A stretch of DNA of 45,786 nt from a virus: the IMG/VR virus record IMGVR_UViG_3300047172_000008, positions 1 through 45,786 of that record; one strand, written 5' to 3'. A program made the translations under genes and the position numbers. This document shows positions 27,027 through 36,755 of this stretch, piece by piece. The first letter of the stretch is position 1, and every line of letters starts with the position of its first letter. The notes under the pieces are model-generated. The model did not search any database. It worked only from the letters and a program-made list of their open reading frames with translations, and was not told where the DNA came from.

Positions 27027-28667
27027 GTGCCGTTGCCTTTTGAGTTTGATTTTTTACGGCCGGATTATGAAAAAGTCTATCGTTGGCGTATTGAACGGTT
27101 GCAGCGCATAAGGCAAAATCCTGAAACAATACCAGCATTAAAAGCTTTCTATAAGCTAAATCCTGTCAATTTTATAAACGATTGGGGAATGACCTTTGAT
27201 CCGCGCAATGCCGGGCTGACAACGCCTGACGGTAAAGAATTGCCTATGATGCTTCCTTTCATTCTGTTTGAAAAACAACAAGAATGGATAGATTTTATTC
27301 TTCGTAAATGGCGCGAGCGTAAGCCGGGTTTGACAGAAAAAACGCGAGACATGGGCATATCATGGACAGCGCTAGCTTTGTCATGCACGCTATGTCTGCA
27401 CAACGAAGGTTTTGTGATTGGCTTTGGTTCGCGCAAAGAAGACTATGTAGATAAAATAGGTGATCCAAAATCGCTGTTTTGGAAAGCACGATATTTTATG
27501 GAGAATTTGCCAGTCGAATTTCGCGGCGGATGGGACGTTGCAAAACATGCGCCACACATGAGAATTATTTTTCCTGAAACAAATTCTTATATGACCGGCG
27601 AAGCTGGCGACGGTATTGGACGCGGTGATAGAACTTCAATTTATTTTGTTGACGAAGCGGCACATTTAGCTAGACCGCAATTAGTCGAAGCGTCGCTTAG
27701 TCAAACGACAAATTGTAGGCAAGATATTTCTAGCGTTTCCGGCATGGCTAACCCGTTTGCCCAAAAACGATTTAGCGGCAAGATAGAAGTTTTTACTTAC
27801 AACTGGCAATCTGACCCGCGCAAAGACGCGGCATGGTATGAAAAACAAAAGAACGATTTAGACCCTGTTACGTTTGCTCAAGAAATTGATATTGATTATC
27901 AGGCTTCAGTTGAAGGCGTAGTCATTCCGTCGCTTTGGATAAACGCGGCGATTGGCGCGGCCGATGCTTTGGGAATTGTGCCTACAGGCGAAACTTTCGG
28001 TGCGTTAGACGTTGCTGACCAAGGCATTGACTTAAATGCTTTCGGCACTCGGAAAGGAATTGAGATAAAGTCTCTTGCGTCATGGTCAGGCAAAGGTGGC
28101 GATATTCTCAACACAGTAGAAAAAATGTTTTTGTTGTGTGATGATAACGACTGCTTAAAAGTCGCGTATGATGCTGACGGTTTAGGCGCTGGCGTGCGAG
28201 GGGATAGTCGAGCGATTAACGATAGACGGAAAGCGCAAAACATACCAGAAATTGACGTAGACGCTTTTCGCGGTTCGGGCGAAGTTTCTGACCCTGAAGG
28301 GCTTGTAGATAGGCGCGTCAAGAAAGACAAAAACGGTCGTAAGAATAAAGATTTTTTTGCTAACTATAAAGCGCAATCGTGGTGGGAATTAAGGCGACGG
28401 TTTCAAGAAACGTTTCGTGCTGTTGAAGCTTCAGTCAAAGGCGAGTTTTACGAATTTGATCGTGACGAAATAATAAGCTTGCCGCACGATTTGCCACAAC
28501 TTGATAAGCTGAAAATTGAACTATCACAGCCAACTTATTCTATTTCAACCTTGGGCAAAATCCTGATAGACAAGGCACCGGATGGCACGAAGTCGCCTAA
28601 CTTGGCTGACGTAATTATGATGTTGTTCGCGCCGAAGAAAAAGAAGGCGGCGGGCATGTTTAGTTGA
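27027..28667 (+). CDS. Terminase large subunit
   Basis: This 546-residue protein is the DNA packaging motor. The ATPase shows an adenine-side region (LPFILFEKQQEWIDFIL), Walker A in the deviant terminase form TRDMGISW (106-113), and Walker B IYFVDEAAH (205-213). The C-terminal nuclease has FGALDVADQGIDLNAFG and later KVAYDADGLGAGVRGD, matching the RNase H-fold metal sites. Start is GTG at 27027, 2 bases after the small-subunit stop. Portal and head genes follow. Confidence 0.93.
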   Translation: MPLPFEFDFLRPDYEKVYRWRIERLQRIRQNPETIPALKAFYKLNPVNFINDWGMTFDPRNAGLTTPDGKELPMMLPFILFEKQQEWIDFILRKWRERKPGLTEKTRDMGISWTALALSCTLCLHNEGFVIGFGSRKEDYVDKIGDPKSLFWKARYFMENLPVEFRGGWDVAKHAPHMRIIFPETNSYMTGEAGDGIGRGDRTSIYFVDEAAHLARPQLVEASLSQTTNCRQDISSVSGMANPFAQKRFSGKIEVFTYNWQSDPRKDAAWYEKQKNDLDPVTFAQEIDIDYQASVEGVVIPSLWINAAIGAADALGIVPTGETFGALDVADQGIDLNAFGTRKGIEIKSLASWSGKGGDILNTVEKMFLLCDDNDCLKVAYDADGLGAGVRGDSRAINDRRKAQNIPEIDVDAFRGSGEVSDPEGLVDRRVKKDKNGRKNKDFFANYKAQSWWELRRRFQETFRAVEASVKGEFYEFDRDEIISLPHDLPQLDKLKIELSQPTYSISTLGKILIDKAPDGTKSPNLADVIMMLFAPKKKKAAGMFS

Positions 28668-28677
28668 AAGGTTTGCT

Positions 28678-30279
28678 ATGTTTGGCCGTAAGAATAAAAC
28701 GTCGCCAGTCGTAATCAAAAAAGAAGGCTATTTTAGTCATCCTGACTTTGCTGTACGCGAGCGCAAGCAAATCAAATTGCCTGAAATTAAGTTGCCAAAG
28801 GCAACATATATCGACGCATCAACGCCAGTTGGCGAAACTGGTATGGACGGCTTTGACAGTTCAACGTTGATTAAAAACGGTTTGCTTATGCAAGGCGGCG
28901 TTCCTGAAGCCGTTTTGTTTTGGTATATTCAGCAAAGTTTTGTCGGTTATCAAATTTGCGCTTACATGGCGCAACATTGGCTTATTGAAAAAGCTTGTTC
29001 TATGCCGGGTCGCGATGCAGTAAGAAATGGTTACGAAATAACCGTTAATGACGGGCAACAAGTTGATGCTAAAGTTTTAGATAAAATGCGCGAAGCTGAC
29101 AAAGCATATAAAATAAAAAAGAATATGTCAGAGTTTATTCGTAAAGGAAAAATATTCGGCATTCGCGTTGCCTTGTTTGTCGTAGAAAGTGATGACCCTG
29201 ACTATTACGCAAAGCCATTCAATATAGATGGTATTAAACCGTATAGCTACAAAGGTATTTCGCAAATTGATCCTTATTGGATGGTGCCGCAACTTACAAA
29301 CGTAAACGTGTCAAACCCGATTGATCTGAATTTTTATGAACCGACTTTCTGGCAAGTCGGTAGCACGCTTATTCATCATTCGCATTTAGCGATTTTTACA
29401 ACAGGCGAAGTTGCTGACATATTGAAGCCAAACTATAATTATGGCGGCGTCAGTGTTCCGCAACGCATTTATGAGCGTGTTTATGCGGCTGAAAGAACTG
29501 CAAACGAAGCACCAATGCTTGCTATGACCAAGCGGCTAACTACGATTAACGCTGACGTTGAAACGGCTGTGACTGACCCGACAACATTTGAACAAAAAAT
29601 GCAACAATGGGCGGCGTTTCGCGATAACTACGGCATTAAAGTTGCTGGTATGGAAGAAAAAATAGACCAACACGATACAGCTTTAGGCGACATGGATAAC
29701 CTTATAATGACGCAATATCAGCTTGTCGCGGCTATTGCCGAAGTGCCAGGAACGAAACTTTTAGGTACGCAACCCAAAGGCTTCAATTCAACTGGCGAGT
29801 TTGAAGAAAGTTCATATCATGAAAGCTTAGAAAGCCTTCAAGAAAATGATTTGACGCCTATGCTCGAAATGCACCATAAATTAGTTATCGCTTCAGACAT
29901 TGTTCCGGCTTTCGGTATTAAACCGTTTGCCGTAACCGCTGTATGGAAACCGCTAGACGCAATGACAGCACAAGAGCAAGCAGCGCTTAATCTTCAAAAA
30001 GCACAGGTTGACAGCACGCTTGCTAGTACAGGTGCGATTGACGGTCAGGATATTCGAGAGCGAGTCGTTAATGATCCTGATAGCGGCTACAATGGCCTTC
30101 CGCTTTCCGCTCCACAACTGCCTGCACAAGTTACACAAGGCGCAGGCGGCAAAACAGGGGGCAATCAGGGCGGTCAAGGCAACGGTGACCCGAATGCCGC
30201 ACCGGGCGATATAGGCGCGGCTGTAGTCAAGCCTGTGAAGGCGGCGGCGGTCCGCGTAGCGCCAACGCCCGGCGCATAA
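28678..30279 (+). CDS. Portal protein (DUF1073 type)
   Basis: This 533-residue protein has the DUF1073 portal pattern: YIQQSFVGYQICAYMAQHWL, then EKACSMPGRDAVRNGYEI, FIRKGKIFGIRVALFVVE, IDPYWMVPQ, YGGVSVPQRIYERVYAAERT, and AAIAEVPGTKLLGTQPKGFN followed by GEFEESSYHESL. It forms the dodecameric ring through which DNA enters the head. The last 60 residues are Gly/Asn/Gln-rich and disordered. Gene order terminase, portal, MuF is normal for this phage type. Confidence 0.88.
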   Translation: MFGRKNKTSPVVIKKEGYFSHPDFAVRERKQIKLPEIKLPKATYIDASTPVGETGMDGFDSSTLIKNGLLMQGGVPEAVLFWYIQQSFVGYQICAYMAQHWLIEKACSMPGRDAVRNGYEITVNDGQQVDAKVLDKMREADKAYKIKKNMSEFIRKGKIFGIRVALFVVESDDPDYYAKPFNIDGIKPYSYKGISQIDPYWMVPQLTNVNVSNPIDLNFYEPTFWQVGSTLIHHSHLAIFTTGEVADILKPNYNYGGVSVPQRIYERVYAAERTANEAPMLAMTKRLTTINADVETAVTDPTTFEQKMQQWAAFRDNYGIKVAGMEEKIDQHDTALGDMDNLIMTQYQLVAAIAEVPGTKLLGTQPKGFNSTGEFEESSYHESLESLQENDLTPMLEMHHKLVIASDIVPAFGIKPFAVTAVWKPLDAMTAQEQAALNLQKAQVDSTLASTGAIDGQDIRERVVNDPDSGYNGLPLSAPQLPAQVTQGAGGKTGGNQGGQGNGDPNAAPGDIGAAVVKPVKAAAVRVAPTPGA

Positions 30280-31760
30280 TGGCGTTCAAGGTCAAAGGCG
30301 TTCCGTTTCGGATTAGCGTTGGCGCGCAAGCAAGGTTCACGTCAAAAATAAATCAGCCGGTTGAAGCTATGGTCAACGCCGTTAATTCGGCGATTGAAAA
30401 GCTTTATAAAAGCGAACCGGCTATGACGCACATGCAGGCGTTTGAAGATACCGCAATGGATGCCGCTACTGTGGGCAGTCAATCGCGTATTTTGTTGAAT
30501 ACTTTTCAACGTCAATTCCAAAATCTTTTCGGCGCATTATCTACGACATTAGCGCAACAAATGGTTGCGGATATAAACCAAAATAGCACGCAACAAAGTC
30601 AAGCTAATGTCGGTCAGATAAACTTAGTTAACCAAGGCGCGGCTTTATCGCTTGATCCAAAGTTGCTAGACGCTGCAACTATTGAAATTTTAAAAGCTTC
30701 AGTAAATCGTGCTACTGATTTTATTAAGTCTATACCTGACAAATATTTGTCGGACGTTTCGGCGGCTGTTTACAATTCCATTCAAAACGGAAACGGTTTG
30801 CAAGATTTGCAACCGTATTTAGAAAAGTATGGAAGCACAGTTAAAAATTGGGCGCATAATACAGCAATGGACCAAACGCGAAAAACATTTAACTCACTTA
30901 ACGCTTCGCGTATGCGTCAAATTGGCATTGGAAAAGGCGAATGGTTGCATTCTGGTGGTTCGCAGCATCCAAGACCGTTGCACGTTGAAGCCGACGGAAA
31001 AACGTTTGACTTAAACAAAGGTTTACCAGTTGGAGATAACGGCGGCGATTACGTCATGCCAGGAGATGACGTTAACTGTAGGTGTACCTTTACGCCTATA
31101 CTTGATGACGTATTAGAAAAATACGACGTTTCCGATGACGATGAAAAAAACGAAGTTGAAGAAGAAACGCCTTCAGAGGAAGCAAACAATATTGTTAGCG
31201 ATGCAGAAAAGTTTGGCAATCCTGGCAACGATATTCCTATTATAGAAAATCCGAAAGTTTCTTACACTGATTATTATTCGGAAGCTTTAGCCAAAACTGA
31301 TATCAAATGGACTAAAAACGCTACTAAAAACGCAGAATTGGCTGGCGTAGCTTTGCAAAAGCTTGGCGTTAAAACATTTATTGAAGCTAGACCAAAAACA
31401 ACAGGTGCAGCTATCGGAAGCCCTAACAATGGCATTTTAATAAACAAGTCTCATAAATTTTGGAAAGACCCTGTTACAGCAATGCTTCATAGTAAGATTG
31501 CAGGATATAACTCGACAAGTGATCCGCGTGGCGTTTTAGTTCATGAAATGGCCCATTTACTTTACGATACACCAGATAATTGGTTTGGCAATCAAAAAGA
31601 AATAGCTAAACAAGTCAGCAAATACGCAACTACTAACCCGCATGAGTTTGTATCTGAAGTTAGTGCCGGAGTTAACACTGGCATCAAATACTCTCCTGAA
31701 GTTATAGACTTGTTCAAACTATTAGCTAAACCTATGGTACATACAAATTGGAAAAAATAA
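30279..31760 (+). CDS. MuF-type head morphogenesis protein fused to a zinc metallopeptidase-like domain
   Basis: The 493-residue protein has two parts. Residues about 120-290 are a Mu gpF-like head protein, with WAHNTAMDQTRKTFNSLNAS, RMRQIGIGKGEWLHSGGSQH, RPLHVEADGK and PGDDVNCRCTFTPIL. An acidic linker follows (about 285-315). Residues about 330-493 form a second domain with GVLVHEMAHLLYD (HExxH at 422-426) and later NPHEFVSEV (E456, E460), the zincin arrangement seen in phage polyvalent MuF proteins. MuF proteins travel inside or at the portal of the head, so the peptidase may act on head proteins or enter the host with the DNA. Activity is inferred. The portal gene overlaps it by 1 base. 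Confidence 0.82.
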   Translation: MAFKVKGVPFRISVGAQARFTSKINQPVEAMVNAVNSAIEKLYKSEPAMTHMQAFEDTAMDAATVGSQSRILLNTFQRQFQNLFGALSTTLAQQMVADINQNSTQQSQANVGQINLVNQGAALSLDPKLLDAATIEILKASVNRATDFIKSIPDKYLSDVSAAVYNSIQNGNGLQDLQPYLEKYGSTVKNWAHNTAMDQTRKTFNSLNASRMRQIGIGKGEWLHSGGSQHPRPLHVEADGKTFDLNKGLPVGDNGGDYVMPGDDVNCRCTFTPILDDVLEKYDVSDDDEKNEVEEETPSEEANNIVSDAEKFGNPGNDIPIIENPKVSYTDYYSEALAKTDIKWTKNATKNAELAGVALQKLGVKTFIEARPKTTGAAIGSPNNGILINKSHKFWKDPVTAMLHSKIAGYNSTSDPRGVLVHEMAHLLYDTPDNWFGNQKEIAKQVSKYATTNPHEFVSEVSAGVNTGIKYSPEVIDLFKLLAKPMVHTNWKK

Positions 31761-31811
31761 TTTGCAGCAATCTTTAGGTAATGCTAGGGCTTGTGGAAAC
31801 GAGAGGCAGTT

Positions 31812-33188
31812 TTGAGCGCAACTACTACAGCTAGAATTCCTGACGTTAACGGATGGTATGAAGTCAAAAATAATCCGTTGTCTAAGGCTGGCGTTTATCC
31901 GTATTTAGGGTCAAGCATTCGTGCGCCTGATCCTTTGAAAATGTATAATGTTTATCGTCCGGCTGAAGAACTTTCAAAACCGGAAACGCTAAACAGTTTG
32001 AAATTGTTGCCTTGGATTGACGGTCATTTAATGCTAGGTCCGCCCGAAAGCGGATACACCGACCCGGCTAAAAAAGGCGTTGATGGAGTTATTGGAGAAA
32101 ACGTTTTCTTTGCTAACGGTACGATTTACGGCAACATAAAAGTTTTTTCAAGCAAGCTTGCTTCAGCTATTCGAAAAGGTAAAGACAATTTATCTTGCGG
32201 TTATCGGTGCAAGTATGATTGGACGCCAGGGGTTTACAAAGGTCAGCCTTTTGATTGTGTGCAACGTGATATTCGTTTTAATCATTTGGCGCTTGTGCCT
32301 ACAGGTAGAATGGGCGATGACGTTTCAGTGTTAGACAGCGAAGACGTTGACGGAACTATGGTAATAACTTTTGACAGCAAGGAACTTAGTTACATGGCTA
32401 AAATCAATCAAAAGCGCGTTGCGGCTTGGCTTTCTCGTTGGACGCTGCCGCTAGGTTCAATCGTTAACGGTAAGACTGTTGATATTGCGACGTTTGACGC
32501 GGCCGAACAGGAAGCCGACGCCGAACCGGACGCGCCAATGTCGCTTGATGACGTGAACGCTTTTTTGAAGGAAATGGGACCGAAATTCGCGAAGATGCAG
32601 GACCATGTTTCGAAGTTAACCCCGCCCGCGCCTGCCGCTGGCGATGGCATGACACCGCCTGTCATGACTGGCGATAGCGATATGGAGCCGGTCATGGACG
32701 AAAAAGGCCAGCCGGTCATGGACGAAGCAGGCAAGCCCAAAATGCAAAAGAAAGGCACGGCGATGGACGGCAAAACGAAGACAGGCACCGGCATGGATGC
32801 GGCCGAAGTGCAAAAGCTTATTGACGCTGCTGTTGCACCTTTCAAAACCGAAATTGCAAAGCTTTCTGACCCGCGCCGCGTGTTTACCGAAACGGCAGCG
32901 CGCGACGCTTTGGCTGGCAAGCTTCAGGAATATGTCGGTACGTTTGACCATGCTGAAATGACAACGGTTGACGTTGCAAAATACGGTATTGAAAAGCTGA
33001 AAATTCCGGGCGTTGCCGCTGGCGCGGAAGTAACGGCAATCAATGCTTATTTGCATGGCCGCGTGCCGACGCACAAGAACAAGGTGCAGGATGGCACCGG
33101 GCTTGATGCGGGCGTTGCGCCTGTGAAGAAGGGCGGTCAGATTGACAATCTGATTAATGGCGCACCGCCTGCCAAAACTGCCGCCTAA
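31812..33188 (+). CDS. DUF2213 protein, prohead protease/scaffold-like
   Basis: From a TTG at 31812 with GAGAGG 5 bases before it (rather than TTG at 31791), the product has 458 residues. The first 190 residues carry the DUF2213 pattern: [35 protein letters not shown] and [18 protein letters not shown], then RFNHLALVP. The His in DGHLML and Ser in NLSCGYR are plausible catalytic residues, as proposed for head-maturation proteases. From about 250 the chain is acidic, with short repeats (PVMDE, DGM-type) and a coiled C-terminus, like a scaffold. Both head-maturation steps could be in one protein. Confidence 0.78.
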   Translation: MSATTTARIPDVNGWYEVKNNPLSKAGVYPYLGSSIRAPDPLKMYNVYRPAEELSKPETLNSLKLLPWIDGHLMLGPPESGYTDPAKKGVDGVIGENVFFANGTIYGNIKVFSSKLASAIRKGKDNLSCGYRCKYDWTPGVYKGQPFDCVQRDIRFNHLALVPTGRMGDDVSVLDSEDVDGTMVITFDSKELSYMAKINQKRVAAWLSRWTLPLGSIVNGKTVDIATFDAAEQEADAEPDAPMSLDDVNAFLKEMGPKFAKMQDHVSKLTPPAPAAGDGMTPPVMTGDSDMEPVMDEKGQPVMDEAGKPKMQKKGTAMDGKTKTGTGMDAAEVQKLIDAAVAPFKTEIAKLSDPRRVFTETAARDALAGKLQEYVGTFDHAEMTTVDVAKYGIEKLKIPGVAAGAEVTAINAYLHGRVPTHKNKVQDGTGLDAGVAPVKKGGQIDNLINGAPPAKTAA

Positions 33189-33230
33189 CTGTAGGCATTT
33201 CGCAACAATTTTTCAGAAGGAAGTTCTACG

Positions 33231-33743
33231 ATGCCGCAGTTGACAGTTTATAATCAAATGGCTTTGGGCGTGCCGGGCGAAATCATTTTTGACGGTCCGA
33301 AACGTTCACAGCCGTTTCAGCTTGAAAGCAACGGCGTTCCTAACATCGTTGGCGCGACGGCGTACACGGTCGTTTCAGAAGGCGTCGCGATGGCAGGCGG
33401 AACGGGTTATTTTGCGGGCATTCTCGCAAATCCGAAAGTCTACGCTTCCATCGGAACAACCGTTGGCGGTCCGCTGGCACCGACAATGCAACTGCCTGAC
33501 GGCGACGAAGCGGAACTTGTGACCGAAACTTCAGGCTTGGTCATTACTACGCCGGATGCTGGCAATATCGGCGACAACATTATTTTCAACAATGCAACCG
33601 GCGCATTATCTATTCTCGCATCGGGCACGGTTGTTCCGGGCGGTTCAACGCTTATTCCGGGCGCGTCGGTGACACGTTTTACGGTTTCGGCGGCTGGGCT
33701 GGCGGTTATCGAAATGACCGGGCAGCGCGTCAACACGGTCTAA
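33231..33743 (+). CDS. Head decoration/cement-like protein
   Basis: This 170-residue protein lies between the DUF2213 gene and the major capsid gene, the slot used by decoration or cement proteins in this phage type. It is beta-rich with many Gly, Ala, Thr (LGVPGEIIFDGPKRSQPF, VSEGVAMAGGTGYFAGIL, TETSGLVITTPDAGNIG). AAGGAAG precedes the ATG. The call is by position and composition. Confidence 0.65.
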   Translation: MPQLTVYNQMALGVPGEIIFDGPKRSQPFQLESNGVPNIVGATAYTVVSEGVAMAGGTGYFAGILANPKVYASIGTTVGGPLAPTMQLPDGDEAELVTETSGLVITTPDAGNIGDNIIFNNATGALSILASGTVVPGGSTLIPGASVTRFTVSAAGLAVIEMTGQRVNTV

Positions 33744-33792
33744 TCGGTTTTTGTCAACAGTGAGTTTCAACCGCTAATAAGGAAGTTTTATT

Positions 33793-34908
33793 ATGCCCAA
33801 AAATGCAACGCCGGTTATTTCCCATATTAGCGGCCGAAACGTCCGCCCGCTGGTGAATTTTGATGCGAGCGAATACGATGCCTTGTCTCGTCTCGGCATC
33901 AACATTTCTGACCGTCAATATGGCGCGATGGCAGCATTTCAAGAAACTGGTATGGACGCAATCGAAGGGCTTGTGACAACGGCGTCAATCATTGCGCCTG
34001 TGCAATTTCTACAAAACTGGTTGCCGGGCTTTGTGACTGTCATCACGCAGGCGCGTAAGGTTGATCAACTGCTAGGCATCACAACAGCGGGCGCTTGGGA
34101 AGATGAAGAAATCGTGCAAGGCTATTTGGAACATACCGGCAAGGCTGTTCCGTATGGCGACTATACTGACGTGCCGTTTTCATCTTGGAACAGCAACTAT
34201 GAAACCCGTACCGTTGTGCGGTTTGAAGAAGGGTTGCAAGTCGGCTTGCTGGAAAGCGCGCGTGCGTCGCGTGTCAAGATAGACAGTGCTGATACCAAGC
34301 GGCAAGCCGCGACAAACCAGCTTGAAATACAGCGCAATGCAATCGGTTTTTTCGGCTTCAATAACGGCAGCAACTACACGTTTGGCTTTTTGAACGAGCC
34401 GAACCTTGGCCCATATGTCGAAGTCGCGCCGGGCGCGGAAACTGGCGCACCGACGTCATGGTCGCAAAAAAGCTATCTTGAAATTGTGGCGGATATTCGC
34501 ACGGCTTTTGCGAAGCTTCGCGTACAGTCTGGCGACAACATTGACCCGAAGACGTTGCAAATCACGCTGGCGGTTGCGACGGCGTCGGTTGACTATCTTT
34601 CGGTCGTTTCGCAATACGGCAACAGCGTCCAAGAATGGCTTGACAAAACTTATCCAAACACGCGGGTTGTCTCTGCACCGGAACTTGACGGCGCGGAACT
34701 TGGCGACAACGTGTTTTACTTGTACGCCGAAAGCGTGCCGGATGGTTCGAGCGATGACGATAAGACTTGGATGCAAGTCGTTCCGTCCAAGTTCAAAATG
34801 CTTGGCATCGAACAGCGTGCCAAGAAATACGTTGAAGACTTCAGTAATGCGACGGCGGGCGCTTTGCTGAAGCGGCCTTATGCTGTTGTTCGTTACTACG
34901 GCATTTAA
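33793..34908 (+). CDS. Major capsid protein (DUF2184 type)
   Basis: This 371-residue protein follows the decoration gene, starts after a good AAGGAAG and is followed by a terminator, as expected for the most abundant product. It has the DUF2184 pattern: MDAIEGLVTTASIIAPVQFL, LPGFVTVITQARKVDQLLGI, GYLEHTGKAVPYGDYTDVP, WNSNYETRTVVRFEEGLQVG and IGFFGFNNGSNYTFGFLNEP. The C-terminus ends AVVRYYGI. It should adopt the HK97 fold. Codons are enriched in C/G-ending forms compared with the flanking genes, compatible with high expression. Confidence 0.9.
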   Translation: MPKNATPVISHISGRNVRPLVNFDASEYDALSRLGINISDRQYGAMAAFQETGMDAIEGLVTTASIIAPVQFLQNWLPGFVTVITQARKVDQLLGITTAGAWEDEEIVQGYLEHTGKAVPYGDYTDVPFSSWNSNYETRTVVRFEEGLQVGLLESARASRVKIDSADTKRQAATNQLEIQRNAIGFFGFNNGSNYTFGFLNEPNLGPYVEVAPGAETGAPTSWSQKSYLEIVADIRTAFAKLRVQSGDNIDPKTLQITLAVATASVDYLSVVSQYGNSVQEWLDKTYPNTRVVSAPELDGAELGDNVFYLYAESVPDGSSDDDKTWMQVVPSKFKMLGIEQRAKKYVEDFSNATAGALLKRPYAVVRYYGI

Positions 34909-34919
34909 CTGACGGCGAA

Positions 34920-34951
34920 AACAGCGAGGCAAAACCTCGCTGTTAGTTTTT
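34920..34951 (+). terminator. Rho-independent terminator after the major capsid gene
   Basis: A 10-base-pair perfect stem (34920-34929 with 34935-34944) has a 5-base CAAAA loop and AGTTTTT after it. It probably reduces transcription into the connector genes, giving high capsid dosage. Confidence 0.85.
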
Positions 34952-34969
34952 GTTCACAGGGATTTTAAA

Positions 34970-35386
34970 ATGCCTTTTGTTTATTCGACTGCAACGAATG
35001 CGACGACTTATGCCTTGTATCACGAAAACCCCGAATATAAGGGGTTGAACCGCATTAAAAAATCTGTGACGATTGCGGGCGGTTCAAACGTTGCAGCGAA
35101 ACGCACGCTCTATACACCTGTAGGTGTTGGCACCGAAGTTACCCAAGATGACCTTGACTTTCTTTTGACTGTTCCGGCCTTTCAACGTCACATAGAACGC
35201 GGCTTTGTTAAAGTGTCAAAAGACACGCGAGACAATGCAGAAGTCGCGGCGGCTGATATGAACAACCGGGACGGTAGCGCGCCGCTAGTTCCGGGGGATT
35301 TTGGGCCGAATAGTCCATTTGGCGAGAACGCACCGCAAGCTGAAGCCGCAACGGCCGCGTCAAAAACAAAAGCAAAGAAGCGTTAG
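34970..35386 (+). CDS. Head protein or connector, 138 residues
   Basis: I do not recognise a named family. The N-terminal two thirds look folded (ALYHENPEYKGLNRIKKSVT, KRTLYTPVGVGTEVTQDDLD, AFQRHIERGFVKVSKDTR), the C-terminal part is Ala/Lys/Pro-rich and disordered. It lies between capsid and DUF4054-type connector genes, so it likely binds at the portal/neck. Confidence 0.68.
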   Translation: MPFVYSTATNATTYALYHENPEYKGLNRIKKSVTIAGGSNVAAKRTLYTPVGVGTEVTQDDLDFLLTVPAFQRHIERGFVKVSKDTRDNAEVAAADMNNRDGSAPLVPGDFGPNSPFGENAPQAEAATAASKTKAKKR

Positions 35387-35389
35387 TTC

Positions 35390-35863
35390 ATGTCTGGAAA
35401 TCTGCCTACAGTCTTGACGCTAACATTGTCTGACTTTCGGGCGGCTTTTTCTATGTTCAAAAATGAATTGACTTATCCTGACGGAGTTATCGAAATGTTT
35501 TTCGGTAACGCAACAAATTATATATCTGATTTAAACGTTGGCGTTTTGAATAACGCTTCGCGCCAGCTTGCGCTATATCAAATGACGGCGCATTTGCTCA
35601 TTTTGAATAACATGCTTAACGAGAACGACGGCGCACCTGTAGGGCTGACGCAAGACGCACAGGTTGACAAGGTGCGGGTTAGCCTAACCCCGCCGCCCCA
35701 TAGGTCGCAATTTGGAACATGGCTAAACCTGACCGGGCCAGGGGCAGCATTGTGGGCATTGCTGGCGCAAAAGGCAGTTGGCGGCTTCTACGCGGCTGGA
35801 AACCCTGAAAGGCTAGGCTTCAGGCGTGTGGGGGGCGGCTTTGGGCCGGGTTGTCGCTGGTAA
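35390..35863 (+). CDS. Head-tail connector (DUF4054 type)
   Basis: This 157-residue protein has the DUF4054 order: TLSDFRAAFSMFKNELTYPDGVI (the 'FRxxFPxF...YPD' opening), a helical middle (ALYQMTAHLLILNNML), then VDKVRVSLTPPP and FGTWLNLTGPGAALW. It would form part of the ring between portal and tail. Start ATG is 3 bases after the previous stop. The C-terminus is unusually Gly/Arg-rich (VGGGFGPGCRW). Confidence 0.75.
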   Translation: MSGNLPTVLTLTLSDFRAAFSMFKNELTYPDGVIEMFFGNATNYISDLNVGVLNNASRQLALYQMTAHLLILNNMLNENDGAPVGLTQDAQVDKVRVSLTPPPHRSQFGTWLNLTGPGAALWALLAQKAVGGFYAAGNPERLGFRRVGGGFGPGCRW

Positions 35864-35874
35864 AGGTTGTTCGC

Positions 35875-36393
35875 GTGCCAGGGCCAGGGCATCGCATTCT
35901 AGCGGCTTTGGCGACGCTGGGCGAGTTTCAGGCAAGAGTCGGGTGGTTTTCCTCGGCTAAGTACCGGAACGGCGTGGCGGTCGCTTATATTGCGGCTATT
36001 CAGGAATTTGGCTACGCACCGAAAAACATTCCGCCCCGGCTTGGGTTGCGGGATATGTTGAAAAAAAATGAAGGCGAATATCGCACGCTTGCAAATCAGC
36101 TTGTTAAAGCTGTTGTGAATGGTATGTCAGCAAAAGACGCTCTTATTGCAATCGGCGGCAAATCGGAAGGCGACGTAAGAAAAACGATAACACGCGACGG
36201 CATAGAACCGCTAAAGAAAAGCACGCTTCAAAATCGCGCGTCAAGGCTTGGCATTGCTTTAGACGAATTGACAGAAACAGGCAAAAAGCCATTGGTTGAA
36301 CCTGTGATGAGTAAGGCGGCTGGCGGCGGTGCTGGCGGTTTATTACTTGCTTCAGTTGTGTCTATGGTTGTTCCGAAAGGCACGCCAGAATGA
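35875..36393 (+). CDS. Tail completion / neck protein
   Basis: From a GTG at 35875, with TAAAGG 8 bases upstream, the product has 172 residues; a TTG at 35851 (13-base overlap with the previous gene) is the other choice and lacks a ribosome-binding site. The protein shows the pattern of head-tail joining proteins: ARVGWFSSAKYRNGVAVAYI, then IQEFGYAPKNIPPRLGLRDM, with the typical NEFG-(x)-IPPRPF-like segment, then a helical LANQLVKAVVNGMSAKDAL. Its C-terminus ends in a hydrophobic Gly/Ala-rich tail. ATGA overlap with the next gene. Confidence 0.7.
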   Translation: MPGPGHRILAALATLGEFQARVGWFSSAKYRNGVAVAYIAAIQEFGYAPKNIPPRLGLRDMLKKNEGEYRTLANQLVKAVVNGMSAKDALIAIGGKSEGDVRKTITRDGIEPLKKSTLQNRASRLGIALDELTETGKKPLVEPVMSKAAGGGAGGLLLASVVSMVVPKGTPE

Positions 36394-36755
36394 AGATTTT
36401 GGGCGGTCATATTTTAAAGCGAGCAATGGCAACCGTTGGCGCGGAAAAGCCGCAATGGTTCAAGTTTTTGAATAAAACCACAAACTCGGCCGGGTTTGAT
36501 GTTGCGGTTTATGCTGACCCGGTTTTTATAACAGCGCAACCGCAAGCGGTAAGCCGTGCTCAAGTTCAGTATAACGGTTTAGACTTTGAAAAAAACTATA
36601 TGATGTTTTACACAGAGGCACCAATTAATGATTTGAAGCGTGACGGCGAAGCGGACCGTATTTGTTATAGCGGTCAAACGTTTGAAGTTGTCGCTAACAC
36701 GGCATGGAAAAAGCCGCAAGGTTTTGTTGGCGTAATGGCGGTTCAAGTCGCATGA
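36390..36755 (+). CDS. Neck/head-tail adaptor protein, 121 residues
   Basis: The product is beta-rich (FKFLNKTTNSAGFDVAVYAD, then QVQYNGLDFEKNYMMFYTEA, DRICYSGQTFEVVANTAW). It has the size and pattern of small connector proteins that cap the portal in myoviruses with DUF3383 sheaths. It overlaps both neighbours by 4 bases. No exact family is assigned. Confidence 0.68.
   Translation: MKILGGHILKRAMATVGAEKPQWFKFLNKTTNSAGFDVAVYADPVFITAQPQAVSRAQVQYNGLDFEKNYMMFYTEAPINDLKRDGEADRICYSGQTFEVVANTAWKKPQGFVGVMAVQVA

Noticed and set aside
32408-33074. Antisense frames within the DUF2213 gene
   Set aside because: They are Ser/Pro/Gly-rich or Arg/Cys/His-rich mirror frames inside a well-supported gene of the virion operon.
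34406-34932. Overlapping plus and minus frames within the major capsid gene
   Set aside because: Both arise from the C/G-ending codons of the capsid gene. Their products are extremely basic and lack start signals.
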